Positions 33,414 through 41,122 of a DNA stretch of 64,000 bases are shown in pieces. The translations under genes were made by a program, and so were the position numbers. Source of the stretch: RYN-230 sp963770545 (lineage in GTDB: Bacteria; Actinomycetota; Actinomycetes; Streptosporangiales; Streptosporangiaceae); NCBI GenBank assembly GCA_963770545.1, contig CAVYQF010000035.1, forward strand, positions 124,001 to 188,000, read 5' to 3'. Below the pieces are notes generated by a model. It did not search any database. It saw nothing but the letters and a program-made list of their open reading frames with translations, and was not told where the DNA came from. Position 1 is the first letter of the stretch, and each line of letters begins with the position of its first letter.

Positions 33414-34642
33414 TGGGCCGGCAGCCGGGCTGTGACCGCGAACCCCCCGGCGCCGGTGGGACCCACCGACAGGCTGCCGCCGCAGGAGGCGACCCGTTCC
33501 GCGATCCCGGCCAGCCCGAAGCCGTCCGACCGGACCAGCGTGGTCCCGTTCGCCCGCCCGCCCGCGACTGCGTTCACAGGACCGTTCCCAGGCTCCTTTA
33601 CGCCCGGTCCGGTACCCGCCCCCGACCGGGTATCGGTCACGCTCACCGTGACGAAACCGGGTTCGTAGCACAGGCCCACGGCCGCGCGGGCCGCGTTCGC
33701 GTGCCGGAGCGTATTCGTGAGCGCCTCCTGGATGATCCGGTACGCGGTGAGATCGACGCTGGGGGCCAGCAGGCATGGCGTCCCCCGGACGGTCAGGTCT
33801 ACCGCCAGCCCGGTGCCGCGCACCTGGTCCAGCACGGGACCCAGGTCCGCGAGCGACATCGACGGCGCGGTCTCCAGGCGGTCTGCTGGCCCGCGCAGCA
33901 CCCCGAGCAGCCGGCGCAGCTCAGTCAGGGCCTGGCGGGCCGTATCCGCGATCACCTCCACCGACCGCGCGGCGTCGTCCGGCCGCGCGGGCAGCAGCGA
34001 GGAGGCCGCCTCCGCCTGCACCGCCATCAGGCTGACGTGGTGCGCCACGACGTCGTGCAGCTCGCGGGCGATCCGGGTGCGCTCCGCCGCCGCGGCGCGG
34101 GCCACGTCGTCGTCCCGCTGCGATTCCGCCCGCTCGGCCCGGCTTTCCGCTTCCTGGATGCTGGCCTGCCGGTTCCGGACGACCACCGCCGCCCCCCAGG
34201 CGCCCAGGGTGGTCAGGGCCGACACGACCGCGTCATACGGCTGGGTATGGCCGGGCGACACCTGGGATTCGATGCTGCCGATCACGACCAGGACGATGAC
34301 CACGCGGCGGACCGCGGGGCGGCAGTAGACCATCGCGGTATAGAACGCGATGGTGTTGGCCAGCGGGAACGGGGCATACGCGAATCCGAGCTGGTCGTAC
34401 AGGATGCGCGGGATTCCGGCCACGATGAGCACCGCGAGCGGCCATCTCCGGCGCCACGCGAGCGGCACGCATTGGGCGGTGACCAGCACCAGCGCGGCCC
34501 AGAACGGGTGGATCTGGCTACGGTAGGGCAGCACCGACGCCACGTTAACCAAGGCCAGGGCCAGGGCCAGGGCCAGGTCCTGGACCCGCGGCGGCAGCGC
34601 CGCGGCCCGGGCCGTCAGCCTCGTCAGGACCTGGCTGTTCAC
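33410..34642 (-). CDS. DesK/NarL-type sensor histidine kinase
   Basis: A ~410-residue membrane kinase. Several hydrophobic spans cover residues 15-150. The HisKA_3 motif is RTRIARELHDVVAHHVSLM. The ATPase domain has AYRIIQEALTNTLRHA and GFGLAGIAERVASCGG, with a Gly/Pro-rich insertion between D-box and G-box as in the other kinase of this window, but shorter. GTG 34642 is six bases after a TACGAT hexamer, suggesting leaderless transcription. The frame remains open to 34945 but that part has no start signal and overlaps the divergent glycosyltransferase. Confidence 0.88.
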   Translation of the reverse strand: MNSQVLTRLTARAAALPPRVQDLALALALALVNVASVLPYRSQIHPFWAALVLVTAQCVPLAWRRRWPLAVLIVAGIPRILYDQLGFAYAPFPLANTIAFYTAMVYCRPAVRRVVIVLVVIGSIESQVSPGHTQPYDAVVSALTTLGAWGAAVVVRNRQASIQEAESRAERAESQRDDDVARAAAAERTRIARELHDVVAHHVSLMAVQAEAASSLLPARPDDAARSVEVIADTARQALTELRRLLGVLRGPADRLETAPSMSLADLGPVLDQVRGTGLAVDLTVRGTPCLLAPSVDLTAYRIIQEALTNTLRHANAARAAVGLCYEPGFVTVSVTDTRSGAGTGPGVKEPGNGPVNAVAGGRANGTTLVRSDGFGLAGIAERVASCGGSLSVGPTGAGGFAVTARLPAQ

Positions 34643-34820
34643 GACCTGATCGTATGGCGCGGGGGCCCCGGCGGCATCCTCCCGCCGGCGGAGCCGCGCG
34701 GCTCCCTCCCCGGGGGGAGGAAGGCCGGTCCCCACGCCGCGGCTCCGCCACGCTGCGGAGCGCGGGAAATCGCCCCGCCGCCCGATGCCGGCAGGCCTCC
34801 CCGGGGCCGACGATGCTGGC

Positions 34821-36383
34821 ATGCAGCAGAACTCGCTCACGGGAAGCGCACTCCCGTCCCGGCCGCGTCCCGGCGGGCCGGATACGGCCCCAGAAGCCGC
34901 CGGCCTGCTGGCCCGCGCGCGCCGCTCGCCGCGGCTGGGTGTCACCGTTGTCGCCGCCGCGGCGTTCGCGGTCGAGATGGCGGTGAGCGCCCGGTATGGC
35001 TATCACCGTGACGAGCTGTACTTCGCCGAGGCCGGACGGCATCCTGCGTTCGGGTACGTGGATCAGCCGCCGCTGACCCCGCTGGCCGCGCGTCTCGCGG
35101 CGCTGCTGTTCGCCAACTCCCTGGTCGGACTGCGGGTGCTGCCCGCGCTGGGGCTCAGCGCGCTGGTCCTGCTCACCGCGGGCATGAGCCGCATCCTCGG
35201 CGCCGGGCGGGCCGGCCAGGTCCTTGCTGCGGTGTGCGCGGCCGGCTGCGCCGAGTACCTGGGCGCCATGCACCTGCTCACCACGACCACACCCGACTTC
35301 GTGGCCTGGGCGATCCTGCTGTACCTGGTGCTCCGGCTCCTGGAGAGCGGCGAGCCCCGCTGGTGGCTGGCCATCGGGCTGTGCGCCGGGGTGGCCGCCG
35401 AGGCTAAGTGGACGATCTGGTTCCTGGTCGCGGCGGTGATGGCCGGCTTCGCGGTCACCCCGCAGCGGCGGCTGCTGCGCAGCCGGTACCTGCTGCTGGG
35501 TGCGGTCATCGCGGCGGCGCTGACGGCCCCGGACCTGATCTGGCAGGCCGCGCACGGGTGGCCGAACCTGGACGTGTTCCGCGCGTTGCACACCGCCGCG
35601 GGCCATAACCGGGCGACCTACTGGCAGGCTCAGATTCTGTTCACCGGCCTGGCCCTCACCCCCGTCTGGGTGGCTGGGCTGGTCTGGGGCCTGCGCAACG
35701 ACTCGGCCCGCCGGTTCCGGCCGGCCGTGATCGGGGGCGCGCTGGCGATCGCGGCGCAGTTCTTCCTGGGCGGCAAGGCGTATTACCCCGGTGGCGCCTA
35801 CACGGTCCTGCTCGCGGCCGGCTCGGTGCCGGCCGGGCGGTGGCTGTTCTCCGGGCCCGGGCGGCGCTGGGGCCTGCTGGCCGCCGGTGCGGTCGTGACC
35901 CTCGCGGCCGTGCCCATCGCCATCCCGGTGCTGCCGGCGGTCACCCTGCACACGGTGCCGTTGCAGACGATCAACTACGATCTGGCCGAGACCATCGCGT
36001 GGCCGCGCGAGGTGGCACTGATCGCCCGCGAGTATCACGCACTGCCCGCCGCACAGCGGGAGCGGACCACGATCCTGACCGGCAACTACGGCGAAGCCGG
36101 GGCGGTCGACCGGTACGGCCCGGACTTCGGTCTCCCCGCCGCCTACAGCGGCAGCAACAACTTCTGGCTGTGGGGGCCGCCGCCGGCCGCGGACCACTCC
36201 GCGATCGCGATCAGCCTGGACCCATCCTTCCTGCGCCGCGAGTTCCGGCACGTGCGCCAGATCGCCACGTTCTACAACGGCCTGGGAGTCCAGAACGACG
36301 AGCAGGGCGCGCGGGTCTACCTGGCCACCGGGCTCCGGGAATCATGGGCCCAGGCCTGGCCGGCCTTCCGCGACTACGCCTGA
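34821..36383 (+). CDS. GT39/ArnT-like membrane glycosyltransferase
   Basis: A 520-residue polytopic membrane protein with about ten to twelve hydrophobic spans. The first outer loop holds YGYHRDELYFAEAGRH, with the acidic residue typical of GT39/GT83 dolichol-phosphate-type transferases, followed by GYVDQPPLTPLAAR. The C-terminal ~130 residues form an external soluble domain. It likely moves a sugar from a polyprenyl donor onto a cell-surface acceptor. ATG 34821 lies six bases after GACGAT; an in-frame ATG at 34785 is less supported. The gene is divergent from the kinase gene. Confidence 0.85.
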   Translation: MQQNSLTGSALPSRPRPGGPDTAPEAAGLLARARRSPRLGVTVVAAAAFAVEMAVSARYGYHRDELYFAEAGRHPAFGYVDQPPLTPLAARLAALLFANSLVGLRVLPALGLSALVLLTAGMSRILGAGRAGQVLAAVCAAGCAEYLGAMHLLTTTTPDFVAWAILLYLVLRLLESGEPRWWLAIGLCAGVAAEAKWTIWFLVAAVMAGFAVTPQRRLLRSRYLLLGAVIAAALTAPDLIWQAAHGWPNLDVFRALHTAAGHNRATYWQAQILFTGLALTPVWVAGLVWGLRNDSARRFRPAVIGGALAIAAQFFLGGKAYYPGGAYTVLLAAGSVPAGRWLFSGPGRRWGLLAAGAVVTLAAVPIAIPVLPAVTLHTVPLQTINYDLAETIAWPREVALIAREYHALPAAQRERTTILTGNYGEAGAVDRYGPDFGLPAAYSGSNNFWLWGPPPAADHSAIAISLDPSFLRREFRHVRQIATFYNGLGVQNDEQGARVYLATGLRESWAQAWPAFRDYA

Positions 36384-36427
36384 CCACAGGCGCCCCGCGG
36401 CCGGCACTTCGGGGGCGGGCCGCGGGG

Positions 36428-36489
36428 ACGCGCGGTCCGGGCCGCCGGCCCCCGGCCGGGCCGCGGGAACGCGCGGTCCGGGCCGCCGG
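36428..36489. repeat. 21-bp direct repeats in extremely GC-rich DNA
   Basis: A 21-bp unit beginning ACGCGCGGTCCGGGCC occurs at 36428-36448 and again at 36469-36489. A related third copy lies around 36491-36510. The repeats lie in the non-coding gap after the glycosyltransferase. Confidence 0.85.
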
Positions 36490-36526
36490 GGCGCCCGGTC
36501 CGGGCCGCGCCCCGGACCGGGCCAGG

Positions 36527-36563
36527 CCGCCGGGCCCCCGCGGGACCCGCGGGGGCCCGGCGG
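36527..36563. terminator. 18-bp perfect inverted repeat with one-base centre
   Basis: The arms at 36527-36544 and 36546-36563 are exact reverse complements around a single A. There is no T-tract, as is usual for actinobacterial hairpin terminators. It lies 144 bp after the glycosyltransferase stop and 43 bp before the next gene. A terminator is likely; a protein-binding site is an alternative. Confidence 0.6.
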
Positions 36564-36606
36564 GACTAGCATCGTGAGCGCGCTTCAGACGCGAGGGTAA
36601 AGGACT

Positions 36607-37107
36607 ATGCCGCGAATCGATCTGCTGTCCAGGTGGTCACCTGCCAGGCGGGCGGCCCGCATCGCCGTGGCCGCGAGCCTGGTCGTGCTGGCCACGGCCG
36701 GCCTGGCCGGGTGCTACACCAAGGCCAGCGCCGCCCCGGCGATCGAGCTGTCCACAGCCGTGGTGCCGCAGCCCTCGGTTCCCGGACGGACCGTCGCGTT
36801 CCTGGTCATCCGGAACAACGGCGGCCCGGACCGGCTGATCAGCGCTCGCACCAGCGCGGGCGGCCAGGTCACCTTCAGCACCGCGGGCAACTCGGTCACG
36901 CACATCATCCCGGCCATCAGCATCCCGGGCCACAACGTCGTCCGGCTGGCCCCCAACACGGTCCACCTGCTGATCACCGGGGCGAGGGCGATGCACGGCG
37001 GCACGGACATCACCCTCACGCTCGTCTTCGCCCACGCCGGGGCCATCTCAGTGATCGCCCAGATCACCAACCCGGAAACCGGCGGCAGCAGCTACTTCCT
37101 CAACTAG
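36607..37107 (+). CDS. PCuAC-like copper chaperone domain lipoprotein, metal residues degenerate
   Basis: A 166-residue lipoprotein: the signal segment (AVAASLVVLATAGLAGC) has a good lipobox at Cys36. The mature part looks like a PCuA(C) domain: FLVIRNNGGPDRLISARTSA, IPGHNVVRLAPNTVHLLITG and TLVFAHAGAISVIAQI. The usual copper motif H-x-M...H-x-M is not intact. The first His/Met positions are replaced (QVTFSTAG) and HLM is HLLIT, with only the His kept. Copper binding is therefore doubtful. AAAGG lies 3 bp before the ATG. DUF952 and flavoprotein genes follow closely. Confidence 0.75.
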   Translation: MPRIDLLSRWSPARRAARIAVAASLVVLATAGLAGCYTKASAAPAIELSTAVVPQPSVPGRTVAFLVIRNNGGPDRLISARTSAGGQVTFSTAGNSVTHIIPAISIPGHNVVRLAPNTVHLLITGARAMHGGTDITLTLVFAHAGAISVIAQITNPETGGSSYFLN

Positions 37108-37135
37108 CGTCCTCACCGGGAGAGGAACCCGCCCG

Positions 37136-37516
37136 ATGCCCAGCCGTCCAGCGCCGTGGCTGTATCACATCGCGACCGTGCCAGACTGGGACCAGGCCCG
37201 GCAGGACGGCGAGTACCGGACGTCAACCCGCGGCCGGTCGCTGAGCGAGGAAGGGTTCATCCACGCGAGCACCGCGGCCCAGGTCCTGCCGGTCGCGAAC
37301 GCGGTGTACCAGGATGAGCAGCAGGATCTGGTCCTGCTGGTACTGGATGCCAGCCGGATCGGAGCCGACATCCGCCGCGAGCCGGCACCGGGCTGGGCGG
37401 ATCCCTTCCCGCACATCTACGGTCCCCTGGACGTCGCCGCGGTGGTCCAGGCGGTGCCGCTGGAGCGCGACGCAGCCGGGAGCTTCCGCTGGCCTGCCGG
37501 TCTGGCCCGCCTGTGA
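37136..37516 (+). CDS. DUF952 family protein
   Basis: A 126-residue single-domain protein of DUF952, related to mono-ADP-ribosyltransferase-like folds. Family landmarks are LYHIATVPDWDQARQDGEY, SEEGFIHASTAAQVLPVAN and FPHIYGPLDVAAVV. The biochemical role is not established. It lies 28 bp after the PCuAC-like gene, and its stop overlaps the flavoprotein GTG in GTGA, so the three genes probably form one transcript. Confidence 0.88.
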   Translation: MPSRPAPWLYHIATVPDWDQARQDGEYRTSTRGRSLSEEGFIHASTAAQVLPVANAVYQDEQQDLVLLVLDASRIGADIRREPAPGWADPFPHIYGPLDVAAVVQAVPLERDAAGSFRWPAGLARL

Positions 37517-38100
37517 CGGGCCTGCCCTCGCCTGGCCGGCCAGTGTCGGACCGCCGGGTGCTCTACGTGATCGTCTGTGCCGCGCCGCCCGCCGCGGACG
37601 TGGGCCAGCTGGTCAGCCTGGCTCAGCAGCGCGGCTGGGACGTATGCGTGCTGACCACCCCCTCGGGCCGGCGGTTCACCGACCCCGCGGCCCTGGAACG
37701 GCAGACCGGGCACCCGGTCCGCAGCGAGTACAAGCACCCGGGTGAGCCCGACGTGCTGCCGGACCCGGACGCGGTGATCGTGGCCCCGGCCACGGTGAAC
37801 ACCATCAACAAGTGGGCCGCGGGGATCTGCGACACGCTCGCGCTCGGCATCCTGGTCGAGGCGGTCGGGAAGAGGCTGCCGATCGTGGCGCTGCCGAACA
37901 CCAACCAGGCGCACGCCGCGCACCCCGCGTTCCCCGAGAACGTCGGCAAGCTGCGGTCGTGGGGTGTCTCGGTGCTGTTCGGCCCGGGCATCCACGCGTG
38001 GCCCGAGCCCGGGGCCGGCGGCACCGGGCCAGGGCGTTTCCCCTGGTCGGTGACCCTCGATGTGCTTGACGCCAGAACGGCGCAGGCCGAAGACCGCTGA
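37513..38100 (+). CDS. Flavoprotein family (PPC decarboxylase-like)
   Basis: A 195-residue Rossmann-like flavoprotein resembling HFCD enzymes (phosphopantothenoylcysteine decarboxylase/EpiD). Landmarks are RVLYVIVCAAPPAADVG, VIVAPATVNTINKWAAGICD (the family's PASxNT-like motif) and IVALPNTNQAHAAHPAF. Its size fits the flavin-binding half only, so it is not a CoaBC fusion. It may decarboxylate a cysteine-containing small molecule or peptide, but the substrate is unknown. It starts in a GTGA overlap with DUF952. Confidence 0.8.
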   Translation: MTGLPSPGRPVSDRRVLYVIVCAAPPAADVGQLVSLAQQRGWDVCVLTTPSGRRFTDPAALERQTGHPVRSEYKHPGEPDVLPDPDAVIVAPATVNTINKWAAGICDTLALGILVEAVGKRLPIVALPNTNQAHAAHPAFPENVGKLRSWGVSVLFGPGIHAWPEPGAGGTGPGRFPWSVTLDVLDARTAQAEDR

Positions 38101-38254
38101 GCCCTCCCGCCCGGGGCCGCGGCTGGTGACCCGGTGGCCGGGGGCCGGGACGCGGACCGGGCTACGCGGTCACCCGGACAGTGACGGCACACTTGCCCTC
38201 ACGGGTTTCGCGACATATCGTGTGCCAGCAGCGACCCGAAGCCGGAGGGGCTCT

Positions 38255-38626
38255 ATGACGATGCAGGGCGAGGTCCGGGTGGATGGCTGGGCGCGGCGTG
38301 GCCGACGGCTGCTGCTGGGGCTGAGCGTGCTCGCCGCCGCTGGGTTCGCGGTCCTGTTCCTGGCCGCGCTGGCCCTGATCCATGGTGGGGCGCTGCAGGC
38401 GATACTGCTTACCGTCCTCACCCTGATCGTCGTGTCTACCGTGCTGGCCGCTGTCGTCGGCTGGGTTGCGCTCCGGCTCTGGCGGCGCGGAGCCTGGCTG
38501 GAGGCGCTGCCGTTGCTGGTCGGTCTTCCCTGGCTGAGCCGGGTGGTGTGGGCGGCCCGGGTGCTGTGGACCGGCCGCGCGTTGTGGCGCCTGCGCGCCA
38601 GCGTCCACCCCGCTCCGCGCCTCTGA
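38255..38626 (+). CDS. Small hypothetical membrane protein
   Basis: A 123-residue protein with two long hydrophobic spans (LLLGLSVLAAAGFAVLFLAA and LLTVLTLIVVSTVLAAVVG) and a basic, Trp- and Arg-rich C-terminus (WAARVLWTGRALWRLRA). ATG 38255 follows GGAGGGG by about 5 bases, which fixes the start; the frame is open upstream to 38060 but overlaps the flavoprotein. I recognise no family. It is convergent with the cupin gene. Confidence 0.68.
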   Translation: MTMQGEVRVDGWARRGRRLLLGLSVLAAAGFAVLFLAALALIHGGALQAILLTVLTLIVVSTVLAAVVGWVALRLWRRGAWLEALPLLVGLPWLSRVVWAARVLWTGRALWRLRASVHPAPRL

Positions 38627-38692
38627 CCCGGGCGGGCATGACCGATCGGGCCGACGGCCGGCCGCGCCAAGGCCCGTCGCCCGGATCGCGGC

Positions 38693-39124
38693 TCAGCCGC
38701 GCGTGTCCCCGGGAGGATGCTCCGCAAACCACTGCGCGATGCCGGGCATGTGGTCCTCGAAGTTGCCGGGGGCCGAGACGTTGAGCATCCCGGCCCGCTC
38801 CGGGCCGCGGTTCTCGAAGTCGTGGGTCACGTTGCCGGGCACCAGGACGAACGACCCGGTGCCTGCCTCGATCCATTCCGTGCCGACTAGCACGCTCACG
38901 GTGCCGGCGAGCACGTAGAACACGTCGTCCTCTGGATGTGAGTGCGCGCCGGGCCCCTTGGTGTGCGGTTCCAGCCACCACTCCGAGATCGAATACCCCT
39001 CCGCAGTCTCCGCACCGTCGGCCTTGAAGACCGCCGAGATGCGGCCCATCGGATATGCCCGGCCCTCGCCTGGTCCCAGTACCACCGGACGCCGGCCGGA
39101 CGCGCTGCCGCTGTCGGTCATCAT
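38693..39124 (-). CDS. Cupin domain protein
   Basis: A 143-residue single cupin barrel. Motif 1 is GAHSHPEDDVFYVLAGTVSV with metal-binding His, His and Glu/Asp positions. Motif 2 is SFVLVPGNVTHDFEN with the last His. It may be a small dioxygenase, isomerase or binding protein. Two adjacent ATGs (39124 and 39121) follow GGGGAGG. It lies alone between a convergent membrane-protein gene and the beta-clamp paralogue. Confidence 0.87.
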   Translation of the reverse strand: MMTDSGSASGRRPVVLGPGEGRAYPMGRISAVFKADGAETAEGYSISEWWLEPHTKGPGAHSHPEDDVFYVLAGTVSVLVGTEWIEAGTGSFVLVPGNVTHDFENRGPERAGMLNVSAPGNFEDHMPGIAQWFAEHPPGDTRG

Positions 39125-39138
39125 CTCTCCTCCCCTCG

Positions 39139-39229
39139 GCCCGCCAGGTCAGGGCCCGGCCGCCAGGTCAGGGCCCGGCCGCCAGACCGCTCCCCGGCCA
39201 CCAGACCGCTCCCCGGCCACCAGACCAGC
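39139..39229. repeat. Two short tandem repeats upstream of the cupin gene
   Basis: A 19-20-bp unit GCCAGGTCAGGGCCCGGCC occurs twice. It is followed by a second unit, CCAGACCGCTCCCCGGC, also about twice and partly again. The repeats lie in the gap between cupin and the beta-clamp paralogue and are non-coding. Confidence 0.8.
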
Positions 39230-39264
39230 GCCATGGCCTGCTGCGGGACGAGCCGGGTCCGGGC

Positions 39265-40677
39265 TCAGGACCGGACCGGAGCCCGCAGCGGCACGACCAG
39301 ATACCGGAATTCAGCCCCGCCGGACTCCTCAGGCGGCGTCTCACTGGTGATCTGGGCACCCTCGGAGTCAGGCTCCGCGGCCACCCGGGTGATCAGGGCA
39401 GGCTTGGCCGGGCTGGTGAACTCGATTCTGAGCAGCCCGGGATCATCCGGCCCTGAGTTCCCCCGGTCCGTTCCGGCCGTCCCGGCTTCGTGCGGGCCAG
39501 CTTCCTCGTGGCCATCATTCTTGCGGCCAGCTTCCTCGTGGCCATCATTCTTGTGGCCGGCTTCCTCGTGGCCAGCGTTCTCGTGGCCGGCGCGGCCCGG
39601 GCCCTCGGCATGTGACCGGGGTTGGCCCGGCACGGCGGCGGCGGCGAGACCGTCCAGCAGGTAGTGCGGGTTGAACGCGATCACCGGTTCTGTACCGCTG
39701 AAATCAGCGGGCACCGTCTCGACCGCCCGGGCGCGGCCCTCGGTCTGCGCCTCGATCAGGACCCGGCCCGGGCCGAACGTGAGCCGGACCGGGCTGGCCC
39801 GGTCGGCGACCAGGGACACGCGGCGGACCGCCTCGGTGAACGGCCCGGCCGGCACGTCGGCGCGGCAGCCGAACTCAGTCGGGAAGCGGGACCGGTACCG
39901 GATGAACTCACCGCCGATCAGCCGCGTCGTCAGCTGGCGGCCGCCGATCCCGAAGCTGATCATGCCTTCGGCGGGCCGGGGCTCATCCGGCTGCCTGCTG
40001 TCCGGCCGGATCGCGGCGGGCGCTCCGGGCCCGAAGGAGATCGACACCGGTACTCCCGGGGTCATCGCCCGGGCCGCATCGGCCAGCGTCCGCGCCGGGA
40101 CCAGGGCCGCCGCGCGCAGGGCCGGCCGCACCGGTTCCCAGGGCATCTCCCGCACCGCCAGGCGGTAGCGGTCGGTCGCGGCCAGGGTCAAGGCCGCGCC
40201 GTCGATGTCCAGGCAGACTCCGGTGAGCATCGGCAGCGTGTCATCGCGGCTCGCCGCCGTCACGACCTGACTGATGGCCGCGCCCAGGACGCCGCCGTCC
40301 ACCGTGCCGGCCAGCGGCGGCGGCGCGGGCAGTTCCGGGTACTCCTCGGCGGGCAGCGCGAACAGGGTAAATTCCGCGCTGCCGCAGGTCAGATTCACCG
40401 TATCGGCGTCCGTGGCTACCTCGACTGCCAGCGCAGGCAGACTGCGGGTGATCTCGGCCAGCAGCCGGCCCGGGACGATCACGGTGCCCGGCTCCCCCAC
40501 CTCCGCCTCGATCTGCGCCGTCGCGGAGACCTCGTAGTCGAAGCAGGACAGGGTGAGGCCGGTCCCCGCTTCCAGCCGCAGGCCGGACAGCACCGGGACC
40601 ACCGGCCGGGTGGGCAGGGCCCGGGCCACCCAGGCCAGCCCTTCAGCCAGCACGTCCCGATCGACCCTGATTTTCAT
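39265..40677 (-). CDS. DNA polymerase III beta clamp paralogue with repeat insert
   Basis: A 470-residue sliding-clamp homologue. Domain 1 opens MKIRVDRDVLAEGLAWVARA. Domain 2 includes LTGVCLDIDGAALTLAATDR and YRLAVREMPW. Domain 3 has the ends LLRIEFTSPAKPALIT and FRYLVVPLR. Beta clamps are normally ~375 residues. The extra length is mostly an insertion at about residues 350-410 in domain 3, made of His/Glu/Lys/Asn/Asp-rich repeats. No dnaA, recF or gyrB lies nearby, so this is not the oriC-linked dnaN but a paralogue, as known in some actinomycetes. ATG 40677 follows GGAGG by 7 bases. Confidence 0.88.
   Translation of the reverse strand: MKIRVDRDVLAEGLAWVARALPTRPVVPVLSGLRLEAGTGLTLSCFDYEVSATAQIEAEVGEPGTVIVPGRLLAEITRSLPALAVEVATDADTVNLTCGSAEFTLFALPAEEYPELPAPPPLAGTVDGGVLGAAISQVVTAASRDDTLPMLTGVCLDIDGAALTLAATDRYRLAVREMPWEPVRPALRAAALVPARTLADAARAMTPGVPVSISFGPGAPAAIRPDSRQPDEPRPAEGMISFGIGGRQLTTRLIGGEFIRYRSRFPTEFGCRADVPAGPFTEAVRRVSLVADRASPVRLTFGPGRVLIEAQTEGRARAVETVPADFSGTEPVIAFNPHYLLDGLAAAAVPGQPRSHAEGPGRAGHENAGHEEAGHKNDGHEEAGRKNDGHEEAGPHEAGTAGTDRGNSGPDDPGLLRIEFTSPAKPALITRVAAEPDSEGAQITSETPPEESGGAEFRYLVVPLRAPVRS
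39496..39585. repeat. Three 30-bp in-frame repeats in the beta-clamp paralogue
   Basis: Exact 30-bp periodicity at 39496-39525, 39526-39555 and 39556-39585. Copies 1 and 2 differ at one base; copy 3 is diverged. On the coding strand each unit encodes ten residues of the type GHEEAG(H/R)KND. The near-identity of copies 1 and 2 points to recent expansion. Confidence 0.95.
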
Positions 40678-40848
40678 GTCCTGCCCTCCGCCATGGCCAT
40701 CGTCCCGATGGCTCCCGCCTGGCCGCCCGGAGCTGCCGGATGCCGCCAATCCGATACTGGCACGGCATACCGACAGTCCGGGCCGCCAGGCGGCCAGATT
40801 GAGCCCGGCCAGAGAGCCCAGCTAACCCCGGTGTCTCACTGACCCCGG

Positions 40849-41109
40849 CTACACAAGGCCGGGCGGGGCGGACGCCAGGGTGGCCTGAATGGCCTCAGCG
40901 AGGGCGCGGGCGGATTCGGCGGTCAGCTCCACAGCCACCCGGGCGGACGGTCCCTGGCCTGGGTTGAGAAAGTCGATGTTCAGCGTGTGCCCGGCGGGGG
41001 CGTGCACCGGATGATCGAAATACACGGTCGCCTCGCTCAGCGTGAACCACCCGGCCGAGCCCTTGCCACTGCCCGCCACGTCAACCTTCTCGGTGAGATA
41101 TGTGCACAT
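40849..41109 (-). CDS. DUF6295 family protein
   Basis: An 86-residue protein matching an actinobacterial family: MCTYLTEKVDVAGSGKG at the start, ATVYFDHPVHAPAGHTLNID in the middle and ARVAVELTAESARALAEAI at the end. The function is unknown. It lies 13 bp downstream of the dienelactone hydrolase gene on the same strand, with GGGGAG upstream of its ATG. The recurrent pairing suggests a small accessory of the hydrolase, but this is inferred from position. Confidence 0.8.
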   Translation of the reverse strand: MCTYLTEKVDVAGSGKGSAGWFTLSEATVYFDHPVHAPAGHTLNIDFLNPGQGPSARVAVELTAESARALAEAIQATLASAPPGLV

Positions 41110-41122
41110 GGGCGGTCTCCCC

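Noticed and set aside
34545..36251. A 568-codon open frame on the minus strand
   Set aside because: It is antisense to the GT39-like gene with recognisable membrane spans. It has no motif and no start signal.
39265..40677. Reading the DnaN homologue as the replication-origin dnaN
   Set aside because: No dnaA, recF, gyrB or DnaA-box cluster lies nearby and the protein carries an atypical insertion, so it is called a paralogue.
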